The notes under the pieces were generated by a model. The model was given only the letters and a program-made list of their open reading frames with translations, did no database searches and was not told where the DNA came from. From assembly GCA_043766915.1 (NCBI GenBank), contig JAYUHO010000341.1:1-9036 (forward strand): 9,036 nucleotides of DNA, given 5' to 3'. Source of the DNA: JANNAT01 sp043766915 (GTDB lineage: Bacteria > Pseudomonadota > Alphaproteobacteria > Rhodobacterales > Rhodobacteraceae). A program made the position numbers and the translations under genes. Position 1 is the first letter of the stretch, and every line of letters starts with the position of its first letter. Shown here piece by piece: positions 1-5,384 of the stretch.

Positions 1-31
1 ATGGGTTCGTGATCATCACGGCGATCTACTA

Positions 32-433
32 ATGGATCAAAAACACGACATCCGGCAATTCAAAACGCTCACATTGGACATGTGCTGCAAATCTGTGGAG
101 ATAGGCGACATGCGCCAGCGGCTGACGGTCGGGGAATTTGCAATCTTGGAGTTGTTCACCCGCAGGCCGGGGGTCTTGTTTAGCCGCCAGCAGATCATGG
201 ACGCGGTGTTTGGAACCGCAGCGGGTTACTACACTGACCGGGTTTGTGACAGTCACATAAAGCGACTGCGCAAACAGGGCGTTGTTGGAATTGTGACGCA
301 TCACGGGTCAGGCTATTGTTGGGAAGATCAGCCGCCAGCGCCAAGCAAGCGGGCAGGCACCCACACGCGCCCAAAGATGACGATAGTCCCCAAAATTCAA
401 ACATGCAGCCACTGCGGGGCACCTTTCAAGTGA
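32..433 (+). CDS. Solitary OmpR/PhoB-type winged-helix DNA-binding protein, possibly partial at the 5' end
   Basis: The 133-residue product is almost entirely one Trans_reg_C (OmpR/PhoB effector) winged helix. The core LTVGEFAILELF is at residues 31-42, the family signature RPGVLFSRQQIMDAVFG at 45-61, the recognition-helix region YYTDRVCDSHIKRLRK at 67-81 and the wing IVTHHGSGYCW at 87-97. No receiver domain or phosphorylatable Asp region precedes it, so it is not a normal two-component regulator as seen here. A basic tail follows and ends with a single CSHC pair (125-128), half of a zinc-ribbon pattern. The predicted role is sequence-specific DNA binding in the cytoplasm, perhaps regulating phage genes. 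The start is uncertain: there is no good Shine-Dalgarno before ATG 32, and the frame stays open upstream to the window edge, so the true N-terminus may lie outside. Domain assignment is firm; role is inference. Confidence 0.75.
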   Translation: MDQKHDIRQFKTLTLDMCCKSVEIGDMRQRLTVGEFAILELFTRRPGVLFSRQQIMDAVFGTAAGYYTDRVCDSHIKRLRKQGVVGIVTHHGSGYCWEDQPPAPSKRAGTHTRPKMTIVPKIQTCSHCGAPFK

Positions 434-476
434 TCATTGCAGAGAACCCGTTGGCGTTTGATAACGACGATTTTTT

Positions 477-482
477 AGGGGG
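477..482 (+). promoter_or_regulatory. Ribosome binding site for the Ala/Gly repeat gene
   Basis: AGGGGG lies nine bases before ATG 492, directly after a run of six T. It supports this ATG as the start of the repeat-protein gene and shows that the gene has its own translation signal despite the short gap after the winged-helix gene. Confidence 0.6.
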
Positions 483-491
483 TAGAGCCTG

Positions 492-1367
492 ATGCTAGGC
501 TTTTCGCCCCTTGCCAGTCGGCCAATTGGCGATGACGCAGCCGCTGTGGCGGGCAGCATTGTTTCCGGCGCGGGCTCCGCGCGCGGCACATCAAGTGCTG
601 TGGGCGGGGCTGCGGTGCTGGTGGCTGTGGCGGGTGTTTCACTGGCATCAGCCATGGCAGTTGGCGGCGGGGCGGCAAACGTTGCCGCAGCGGGCCGTGC
701 CATCGGCGGGGCGTCGGTTGGGGCGGTGGCATCGGGGGCCGCTGTGGCTTCGGGTGCTGGTGTTTCTGCCGCATCAGCCATGGCGGTTGGCGGTGGGGCG
801 GCCAGCATTGCAGTGTCGGGCCGCGCCATCGGCGGCGCTTCAGTTGGGGCGGTTGCGGGCAGTGCGGCGTTGGTGTCTGTGGCCGGTTTGGCTATCGGAT
901 CATCCATTGCGGCGGGCGGCGGTGCGGCCAGTGTTGCAGCTGCTGGTCAGGCTATTGGTGCGGCGATCTCGAGTGCTGTCGGGGCCAGTATTGCGGCGGC
1001 TGCGGGCCGTGCAATAGGGGGGGCATCTGTTGGGGCCATCGCGTCGGCATCCGTCCAAGCCAGCGGCGCGGGGGTGGCATTTGGCGCAAGCATTGCGATG
1101 GGTGGCGCGCGGTCGGATGCTGCTGCGGCGGGGCGTGCGATAGGCCGATCTATGGCCTTTGCGACCGCAGGCGGCGCAATCGGTATTGCGGCCCCAACGC
1201 AGACCTTGGCCGCGACCTGGCGGGTGCCTGTGGCTTTGGGTGGTTGGCAGATCCCGGTGGCCTCAGCCCTTTGGCAGAACCCGTCCACGCCGGGCACTTG
1301 GACGCAACCGACCGTTGCCGCAAACTGGAACGTGCCGGGCATTCCCGGTGTTTGGAGATACGCATGA
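492..1367 (+). CDS. Ala/Gly-rich repeat protein with C-terminal W-x-x-P nonapeptide repeat; probable phage structural protein
   Basis: This 291-residue protein is low-complexity but ordered. Residues 1-230 are Ala/Gly/Ser/Val-rich and carry a recurring AG-x-A-I-G-type element. The AG pairs fall at residues 27, 47, 67, 89, 109, 131, 151, 171, 193 and 213, so steps are always 20 or 22. GRAIGGASVGA recurs three times (from 68, 110 and 172). Residues 243-288 switch to a different repeat with W exactly every nine residues (243, 252, 261, 270, 279, 288) and Pro at +3 in the first five units. No signal peptide or catalytic motif is visible. The N-terminal FSPLASRPIGDD and the coupled downstream gene resemble phage tail or appendage proteins, but I cannot assign a family. 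It could also be a surface or ice-binding-like repeat protein. The stop overlaps the next start as ATGA. The gene is real; its function is not established. Confidence 0.7.
   Translation: MLGFSPLASRPIGDDAAAVAGSIVSGAGSARGTSSAVGGAAVLVAVAGVSLASAMAVGGGAANVAAAGRAIGGASVGAVASGAAVASGAGVSAASAMAVGGGAASIAVSGRAIGGASVGAVAGSAALVSVAGLAIGSSIAAGGGAASVAAAGQAIGAAISSAVGASIAAAAGRAIGGASVGAIASASVQASGAGVAFGASIAMGGARSDAAAAGRAIGRSMAFATAGGAIGIAAPTQTLAATWRVPVALGGWQIPVASALWQNPSTPGTWTQPTVAANWNVPGIPGVWRYA
694..1136 (+). repeat. Degenerate tandem repeat inside the Ala/Gly protein (about 60/66-bp units, about 126-bp double unit)
   Basis: The coding sequence repeats with steps of 60 or 66 bp, matching the 20/22-residue protein period. 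Double units of 42 residues (126 bp) separate AG at residues 67, 109, 151 and 193, and also 171 and 213. The clearest DNA copies encode GRAIGGASVGA, starting near 693, 819 and 1005. Copies differ mostly at third positions, so the repeat is older than a recent slippage event and appears to be kept at protein level. Confidence 0.65.
1218..1355 (+). repeat. Six-fold 27-bp (nine-residue) W-x-x-P repeat at the C-terminus
   Basis: TGG codons lie exactly 27 bp apart from 1218 to 1353. The units read WRVPVALGG, WQIPVASAL, WQNPSTPGT, WTQPTVAAN and WNVPGIPGV, followed by WRYA. W1 and P4 are invariant in the five full units, while the other positions vary. The DNA copies are diverged, so selection acts on the W/P spacing and not on recent duplication. 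Confidence 0.85.
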
Positions 1368-1666
1368 CACGGCTAGAGGCGATCCATATGCTGGATGATC
1401 TGATCTTGAAGGTTCCGGTGACATTTGAGCCGGGCAGCCCGGTGACCACACTGACCGGCGGTTTGGTGCAGGCTTTCGCCCGCGACCGTGCCGCAACTGT
1501 GGTTGCCTCATCGGTGGTGGCAGCGGGAGTTTTGGCGACCGTGACGTTCAATGCCGGGGCTTTTACACCCGGCGAATGGGCAGGCCAGGTGGTTGCCACG
1601 TTGGGTGGGCAAACCCAAACGATTGCCGAATTCGAAGTGATGGTGAAGCCCAGCTTCCGGCCATAA
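1364..1666 (+). CDS. Small beta-rich protein coupled to the repeat protein; probable phage structural or accessory protein
   Basis: A 100-residue protein begins at ATG 1364, which overlaps the preceding TGA as ATGA. GGAGA at 1354-1358 is a good ribosome binding site five bases away, and this decides the start over the longer upstream extension of the frame. Residues 14-100 alternate hydrophobic and small residues in a beta-sandwich-like pattern. FNAGAFTPGEWAGQVVATLG (62-81) followed by TIAEFEVMVKP (86-96) is reminiscent of the N-terminal domains of phage baseplate/receptor-binding proteins (BppU-like), where a GxF/GxW hairpin is followed by a closing strand. That similarity is a judgement by eye. 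Translational coupling suggests it acts with the W-x-x-P protein, perhaps at the virion tail. No signal peptide or enzyme motif is seen. Confidence 0.65.
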   Translation: MTRLEAIHMLDDLILKVPVTFEPGSPVTTLTGGLVQAFARDRAATVVASSVVAAGVLATVTFNAGAFTPGEWAGQVVATLGGQTQTIAEFEVMVKPSFRP

Positions 1667-1687
1667 CGCGGCCCCATAGGGGAGGCC

Positions 1688-1710
1688 GGGGGGTGTTATC
1701 AGCACCCCCC
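1688..1710 (+). terminator. GC-rich hairpin after the repeat-protein operon, possible terminator
   Basis: An 8-bp perfect stem, GGGGGGTG (1688-1695) with CACCCCCC (1703-1710), closes a 7-base loop 22 bases after the TAA of the preceding gene. There is no T-run behind it on either strand, so it is not a textbook intrinsic terminator. It may stabilise the 3' end or act with Rho. It marks the end of the coupled pair. Confidence 0.5.
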
Positions 1711-1807
1711 AACACGGGGAAAAACAGTATCAAACCCACCCCATCGACCAAAGCAAATTTATGGCCGCACCGCCCTTTCGGGCAGGCTTGAATAGGCGCT
1801 TCAACCA
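1711..1807. other. Gap before the methyltransferase with a small hairpin and a short inverted repeat
   Basis: This gap holds a 4-bp GCCC/GGGC hairpin (1772-1783) and a TTGAA/TTCAA inverted repeat (1788-1792 and 1800-1804) ending three bases before ATG 1808. The inverted repeat overlaps the expected ribosome binding region and could be an operator or an RNA element, but both elements are short enough to occur by chance. No consensus promoter is obvious. Confidence 0.3.
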
Positions 1808-2629
1808 ATGAACATCCCGTTAACACCCATCGACCCGACCCGCCCGATTGCCCCATGGCTGGGCGGCAAACGCAACTTGGCCAAGCGCATCTGTGCCCTC
1901 ATCGATGCTGACACATCTCACCGCACCTATTGCGAGCCCTTCGTTGGCATGGGCGGGATTTTCCTGCGCCGCACCCGCCGCCCACAGGCCGAGTTTATCA
2001 ATGACCGGGGCCGCGATGTGTATAACCTGTTCCGGGTGCTGCAAGAGCATTACGTGGCTTTCCTCGACCTGCTGCGGTTCCAGATCACCACGCAAGCCAA
2101 CTTCAATCGGCTGGTGGCGGTCGATCCCGAAACCCTGACCGATATGCAGCGTGCGGCGCGGTTCTTGTTCCTGCAGCGCTGTGCCTTCGGCGGCAAGGTT
2201 TCGGGGCGCAACTTTGGTCTGTCAACAGATCGCCCAGGGCGCTTCAACCTGACCACATTGGAGCCTGATCTGGAGGCGCTGCACAGCCGGTTATCAGGCG
2301 TGACAATCACCTGTCTGGACTTCGCGGAGTTTATCCGGCGGGTGGACCGCCCCGATGCGCTGTTCTATCTGGACCCGCCTTACTGGGGCTGCGAATCCGA
2401 CTATGGAAAGCTGTTGTTTTCCCGCGCGCGATTCGAAGAACTGGCCACATCGCTGGGGGCGTTAAAGGGGCGTTTCATCCTGTCTTTAAACGACGTTCAA
2501 GGGGTGCGTGAAACCTTTGCTGCGTTCCGATTCCGTGAGGTGAAAACCACCTACACGATTGGCGCAAAGGGCGCGCAGCCAGAGCGGGCCGAGGTGCTGA
2601 TATCCAACTTTGTACTTGGAGATATGTGA
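1808..2629 (+). CDS. Dam-family (D12 class) DNA N6-adenine methyltransferase, orphan
   Basis: The 273-residue product is of normal length for a Dam-type enzyme, which transfers a methyl group from S-adenosylmethionine to adenine N6 in DNA. The N-terminal PWLGGKR (16-22), the SAM-binding motif I EPFVGMGGIF (43-52), INDRGRDVYN (64-73) and catalytic motif IV LDPPYWG (188-194) are all intact and in Dam order (alpha class). The middle holds the family's target-recognition region, with FLQRCAFGGKVSG at 121-133. No restriction endonuclease is next to it, so it is probably a solitary phage methyltransferase used for protection or regulation. GATC sites are frequent in the adjacent DNA (five in the first 435 bases), but specificity cannot be proved from sequence. 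The Shine-Dalgarno is weak (AGG at 1794-1796), so the start is slightly uncertain. Host CcrM-type methylation (GANTC) is usual in this order, and CcrM is a different subfamily. Confidence 0.93.
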   Translation: MNIPLTPIDPTRPIAPWLGGKRNLAKRICALIDADTSHRTYCEPFVGMGGIFLRRTRRPQAEFINDRGRDVYNLFRVLQEHYVAFLDLLRFQITTQANFNRLVAVDPETLTDMQRAARFLFLQRCAFGGKVSGRNFGLSTDRPGRFNLTTLEPDLEALHSRLSGVTITCLDFAEFIRRVDRPDALFYLDPPYWGCESDYGKLLFSRARFEELATSLGALKGRFILSLNDVQGVRETFAAFRFREVKTTYTIGAKGAQPERAEVLISNFVLGDM

Positions 2630-2632
2630 TCC

Positions 2633-2680
2633 AAAGGGCCGCGAAAGAGCAATCTATGATCCCTTCAGTCGCGGCCTTTT
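2633..2680 (+). terminator. Intrinsic-terminator-like hairpin after the methyltransferase
   Basis: A 12-bp stem pairs 2633-2644 (AAAGGGCCGCGA) with 2669-2680 (TCGCGGCCTTTT), with one G-U pair, a GC-rich core and a 24-base loop. The 3' arm ends in four T. It begins four bases after the methyltransferase stop, as expected for its terminator. The A-run on the 5' side would also allow function on the other strand. Confidence 0.65.
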
Positions 2681-2718
2681 ACCCCCATGTGTCCATCACC
2701 GAAACGAAAGGACAAACT

Positions 2719-2937
2719 ATGAACCAGACCCTGAAAACCGCCGCTATCGCCGCCATGTACCAAGAGGCCCACGACCGCCTGATTGCCGCATCCTTGGTGC
2801 TGCGCGAAGTGGTTGAGGTCGCCGAAGCGGGCCAGATGAACCTTGCACGCGGCACCGTGCTGGAGGCCGAACTGTCACTGGATGAAGCGGTGAAGCTGAT
2901 GGGCTGCGCGGCGCTTTTGCATGGGCTGCGGGGGTGA
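2719..2937 (+). CDS. Small helical hypothetical protein
   Basis: A 72-residue protein is predicted from ATG 2719, preceded by AAAGGA (2707-2712) six bases away. The frame is open back to a GTG at 2626, but that extension would run through the terminator-like hairpin and lacks a ribosome binding site, so the shorter form is preferred. The sequence is strongly helical and acidic in the middle (LREVVEVAEAGQMNLARG, then LEAELSLDEAVKLMG), has no membrane segment or catalytic motif, and belongs to no family I recognise. Its base composition matches the phage-like genes before it and not the lower-GC genes after it. It may be a small accessory phage protein. Confidence 0.6.
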   Translation: MNQTLKTAAIAAMYQEAHDRLIAASLVLREVVEVAEAGQMNLARGTVLEAELSLDEAVKLMGCAALLHGLRG

Positions 2938-2977
2938 AGCTTGCCATGGGGCGAGCCTGACTTTTGTATAGAGCCAC

Positions 2978-3001
2978 CTCGGCAGCCGAGAATTGTTGTT
3001 T
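2978..3001 (+). terminator. Short hairpin with T-rich tail, possible weak terminator
   Basis: A 5-bp stem CTCGG/CCGAG (2978-2982 and 2986-2990) with a three-base loop is followed by AATTGTTGTTT. It falls at the change from GC-rich to lower-GC sequence, after the small helical gene. The short stem makes it a weak call. Confidence 0.3.
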
Positions 3002-3044
3002 CTCAGAAGCACTTGGCTATGCATAGTTTCACATTTCGTATTCT

Positions 3045-3048
3045 GGAG
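3045..3048 (+). promoter_or_regulatory. Ribosome binding site that decides a TTG start
   Basis: GGAG lies eight bases before TTG 3057. The frame meets a stop at 3024-3026 and has no ATG or GTG before 3057, so the TTG is the likely start of the 283-residue protein. The nearby ATG at 3052 is in another frame and is closed after ten codons. Confidence 0.6.
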
Positions 3049-3056
3049 TTGATGGT

Positions 3057-3908
3057 TTGGCAGTTTCTCGTCACGGAACCTTAGTTCCACAGGTGCAACG
3101 CCTCTCGGGTGAAGTTCCACTGATTGTAGTTGTGATCGAAAATAGTGATCCAATCGACCTCTTGGATTTTACTGCCTCACTTACAGGTCTTGCACGAGAG
3201 CACGAAGCGCGGGTCAGGGCGCAACGACCTGGCGTGGATCTCGACGAAACCCGCCTACTGATCGTGGAAGTGAGAAAGGGTTCCATTATTCTGGAGATGT
3301 TGCCAGCTTTGGCACCAATCATCACCACGATGGAGTACGCCAACACTGCAATCGACTTTGTGAAACACCTCGCACGCATGGTTGGACAGCTCAAGTTGCC
3401 CGGTGGTCGGCTTGAAGATCCGACTACTGCCCAATTAAAAAATCTCGTTGAGGCGGTGCAGTCGGTGGTTCGGGACAGCACCGGGCGCTTGAAGATCGAA
3501 GCTCGCTACAAGAACGGTAAGGTCTTGCAGGAAATTGTCATCGAGAAGGATGATGCGGTACTGATTGAGGCCAACGTCATCGAGCAGCGTCGCGAAATTG
3601 AACAATCAAAAAGTGTCCCTTATCCCCGTGTTTTAATGCGATTGCATCAGTCCAGCGTGGAGGATTTACGGGTCGGCAAAAGAACATCGGAAAAAGGGAT
3701 TGTTGAAAGTATCGACATGACCCCTCGTACATTGATCTATGCATCTGACCTCACGGGGCAGCGGATAAAGGAGGAAATCATGAAGCCTGACGGAAATCCT
3801 TTTCAGAAAGGCTTCGTCATCGATCTCGTCGTGGAAACCGTAGGAGGAAAGCCGCGCGTATACCGGGTCATTGACGTGCACGACATCATTGATCTTGATG
3901 ACGTTTGA
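3057..3908 (+). CDS. Uncharacterised 283-residue soluble protein, TTG start, in the low-GC island
   Basis: I do not recognise a named family. Three parts can be seen. Residues 21-85 are an alpha/beta segment with strands VPLIVVVIE and LLIVEVRKGSIILEML, the latter (R-K-G-S-I-x-x-E-hydrophobic) being the most conserved-looking motif. Residues 86-140 are helical (PIITTMEYANTAIDFVKHLARMVGQL and LKNLVEAVQSVVRD), amphipathic and not a clear membrane span. Residues 143-283 are mainly beta, ending in a compact C-terminal region (GIVESIDMTPRTLIYASDLTG, then FVIDLVVETVGGKPRVYRVIDVHDI). No nuclease, ATPase, protease or TIR motif was found. Codon use and GC are lower than in the neighbours, suggesting recent transfer. 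It lies between phage-like genes and the host backbone, so a cargo role (lysogenic conversion or defence) is possible but unproven. Confidence 0.75.
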   Translation: MAVSRHGTLVPQVQRLSGEVPLIVVVIENSDPIDLLDFTASLTGLAREHEARVRAQRPGVDLDETRLLIVEVRKGSIILEMLPALAPIITTMEYANTAIDFVKHLARMVGQLKLPGGRLEDPTTAQLKNLVEAVQSVVRDSTGRLKIEARYKNGKVLQEIVIEKDDAVLIEANVIEQRREIEQSKSVPYPRVLMRLHQSSVEDLRVGKRTSEKGIVESIDMTPRTLIYASDLTGQRIKEEIMKPDGNPFQKGFVIDLVVETVGGKPRVYRVIDVHDIIDLDDV

Positions 3909-4146
3909 AGGAGCCTGTCCGCGTTCGTAGATCGTGCGATCAACTCTCTGCAGCAGAAAGCCCAGCCGCACAAAATCCGCTACTCTTGCCGTTATCCTAA
4001 ACCCCGCGGTACAAAGTGAAGGCAGAATAGTCACAAGGGCGTTAGGTGCAGAGGGGTATCCTTTGCCAAGATCGGGCGTATCCTTGGGAGAGTATTAATC
4101 AAATCAGTCCAACATGCTGGAAGGTTGGACTTAGGAGTTCATTCAG
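3909..4146. other. Intergenic stretch between the two unassigned island genes
   Basis: No independent gene is convincing in these 238 bases. Directly after TGA 3906-3908 the same frame stays open for 36 more codons to TGA 4017-4019 and is protein-like (contains AFVDRAINSLQQKAQ). That could be a remnant or stop-codon readthrough, or chance. The downstream end holds an inverted repeat (4106-4131) and the ribosome binding site of the next gene. Confidence 0.4.
4106..4131 (+). promoter_or_regulatory. 8-bp inverted repeat before the membrane coiled-coil gene
   Basis: AGTCCAAC (4106-4113) and GTTGGACT (4124-4131) are perfect inverted copies with a 10-base spacer, ending one base before the AGGAG ribosome binding site (4133-4137) of the gene at 4147. 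It could be a repressor operator or an RNA hairpin that tunes translation. There is no T-run, so a terminator is unlikely. Confidence 0.45.
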
Positions 4147-4596
4147 ATGGAATATGTTGTCAAAGGGACTTGGCTCGTAGCCAGAATGGTTCTCACGTGG
4201 CTCGGAGCAGGAGTTACTGCATTTGTGGTCTCGGACTACGTAGTGCGGGCAAATATGTCGTCGGTGAAAACGACTAACGAAGCCCTTATTTCCGCAATGG
4301 AATTGCTTACGCAAAATATTGGGAAAAACACCGACGCCTTAGACGGTTTGAGGGAAAAGCTGAACGAGTTGGCACGGTCGAACGTGAAGCAGGAAGGCCA
4401 GTTAGTTGGCATTCAGGGCCAAGTTGACAAGATACAGAGCGCAGTCCAGGAGGCGGGCATCGACATCAAAGCGGCCTTTACCATCGACGACCTGCTAAAG
4501 CCGGATGCCCTTGATTGGACGAAGATCAAGACTCGCTATAACATCTCCGAGGGATCTCCCGTGTTTATTCAGCTTGAACCGGACCAAAGGAACTAG
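4147..4596 (+). CDS. Membrane-anchored coiled-coil protein, unassigned
   Basis: The 149-residue product begins at ATG 4147, with AGGAG nine bases upstream. One membrane segment (about 8-30, LVARMVLTWLGAGVTAFVV) is followed by a long helical, heptad-like stretch at about 38-105 (ALISAMELLTQN, DALDGLREKLNELA, GQVDKIQSAVQEAG) that is a good coiled-coil candidate. A mixed C-terminal tail follows (KPDALDWTKIKTRYNIS to the end). With no positively charged signal-peptidase site, the span is probably an uncleaved anchor. Orientation cannot be settled, although Lys6/Arg13 before and Arg34 after the span are ambiguous. The layout resembles small phage lysis-accessory or cell-envelope proteins, but no family is recognised. 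It is AT-richer than the flanks (24 of 60 G/C at 4261-4320). It may work with the 283-residue protein upstream; that is inference from proximity only. Confidence 0.7.
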   Translation: MEYVVKGTWLVARMVLTWLGAGVTAFVVSDYVVRANMSSVKTTNEALISAMELLTQNIGKNTDALDGLREKLNELARSNVKQEGQLVGIQGQVDKIQSAVQEAGIDIKAAFTIDDLLKPDALDWTKIKTRYNISEGSPVFIQLEPDQRN

Positions 4597-4839
4597 CAGC
4601 CGACGGCTCCGTTTGTGGTTTTTGTTCTGCTGCCAACTCTGGTGTCAAACTATGCAGACTCTGATGTCACGCCACACAAATACTTACCCACAGAAGATTT
4701 CGGCAGAAATCGCTTTACAGGCTTCCCCTGCAGGGACACTATATTTAGTAAGGGCATCGTTGGGCAACGCTGTTTATGGCCGAACACCCAGCCTCTAGTG
4801 GACCACACTCCGCCCGAGGCTTTATAATGAGGCCACGCC
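4597..4839. other. Junction between the island and the host backbone, no convincing gene
   Basis: These 243 bases hold no gene I trust. The frame of the preceding gene stays open after its TAG for 76 codons to TAA 4825-4827, but the translation lacks protein-like patterning. Composition rises back toward host values near the end. No tRNA 3' end or obvious attachment-site direct repeat was seen, although a partner copy could be outside the window. A perfect TATAAT lies at 4823-4828. Confidence 0.4.
4799..4828 (+). promoter_or_regulatory. Putative promoter just before the YbjN-domain gene
   Basis: TATAAT (4823-4828) matches the -10 consensus exactly. TGGACC (4799-4804), 18 bases upstream, matches four of six -35 positions. 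Transcription would start near 4835, leaving only about five bases before ATG 4840 and excluding the GAGG (4829-4832) from the transcript. Either the mRNA is almost leaderless or the real promoter is elsewhere. Confidence 0.35.
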
Positions 4840-5343
4840 ATGTCGATTGCTGAAGATTTCCTGACATCTGACGATCTGCACCCTATCGACATTGTCGAAA
4901 CGTTGGCCGCCCACAATGATTGGGAATTTGACCGCGTTACGGATGACCAGATCGCGATGGCGGTGGAAGGCCAATGGCGCACTTATTCGCTGACCCTGGC
5001 GTGGTCGGCGCAGGATGAAACCCTGCGGCTGATCTGCACTTTTGAAATGGAGCCCCCCGTCGATAAAATGGGCGCGCTATATGATGTGCTGAACCGCTGC
5101 AACGACATGGTCTGGACCGGCGCGTTTACCTATTGGGCCGAGCAAAAACTGATGGTCTGGCGCTATGGACTGGTGTTGGCGGGCGGGCAGATGGCCTGTT
5201 CGGAACAGATTGACCGACTGATTTCCAGCGCCGTGATGGCGGCTGAACGGTTCTATCCCGCGTTCCAACTGGTGGCCTGGGCCGATAAATCCCCCGCCGA
5301 GGCGATGAAAGTCGCCATTGCCGAGGCCTATGGGCGGGCTTGA
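4840..5343 (+). CDS. YbjN-domain protein
   Basis: The 167-residue protein matches the YbjN family (a type III secretion chaperone-like fold) as found in Rhodobacterales. The N-terminal SDDLHPIDIVETLAAHNDWEFDRVTDDQIAMAVEG (10-44) is followed by strands in YSLTLAWSAQDETLRLICTFEM (49-70), the helix MGALYDVLNRCNDMVWTGAFTYW (77-99), then LMVWRYGLVLAGG (104-116) and a C-terminal helical region. It is cytosolic, with no signal peptide or membrane span. YbjN proteins are implicated in stress response and motility control in Escherichia coli, but the alphaproteobacterial members have no defined biochemical role that I know of. It begins at ATG 4840 with GAGG seven bases upstream. As I recall, members often lie near proC in this order; here a two-gene regulator unit separates them. 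Confidence 0.85.
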   Translation: MSIAEDFLTSDDLHPIDIVETLAAHNDWEFDRVTDDQIAMAVEGQWRTYSLTLAWSAQDETLRLICTFEMEPPVDKMGALYDVLNRCNDMVWTGAFTYWAEQKLMVWRYGLVLAGGQMACSEQIDRLISSAVMAAERFYPAFQLVAWADKSPAEAMKVAIAEAYGRA

Positions 5344-5361
5344 AGTAAAGCGTGCTTGACA
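5344..5361 (+). promoter_or_regulatory. Operator copy 1 overlapping the -35 box
   Basis: AGTAAAGCGTGCTTGACA matches the downstream palindrome at 15 of 18 positions and starts directly after the YbjN stop codon. Its right half contains the TTGACA -35 box, so a bound protein would block polymerase. Confidence 0.6.
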
Positions 5362-5384
5362 TTGCGATCTGCCCCTTCTATGTA
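5356..5384 (+). promoter_or_regulatory. Promoter of the membrane protein/XRE unit
   Basis: A perfect TTGACA -35 (5356-5361) is 17 bases from TATGTA (5379-5384), a weak -10 matching three of six consensus positions. The expected start is near 5391, leaving about 23 bases before ATG 5414. Both boxes lie in or touch the two palindrome copies. Confidence 0.65.

Noticed and set aside
434..491. Possible intrinsic terminator ending in six T before the Ala/Gly gene
   Set aside because: Only a 4-bp CGTT/AACG stem with a long loop is present, too weak to call.
434..1342. Long Ala/Pro-rich open frames on the minus strand and in another plus frame over the repeat gene
   Set aside because: They mirror the GC-rich repeat sequence, lack ribosome binding sites, and the + frame at 492 has a good Shine-Dalgarno and coupling to the next gene.
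2626..2718. GTG start extending the small helical protein back to the methyltransferase stop
   Set aside because: The extension runs through a 12-bp terminator-like hairpin, and ATG 2719 has a clear AAAGGA.
3666..4034. 122-codon minus-strand frame overlapping the end of the 283-residue gene
   Set aside because: It lies mostly antisense to a better supported gene, and its translation matches no family I know.
4615..4827. 70-codon frame with a GTG start at the island/backbone junction
   Set aside because: There is no ribosome binding site, composition is not protein-like, and it is in frame with the preceding gene after its stop.
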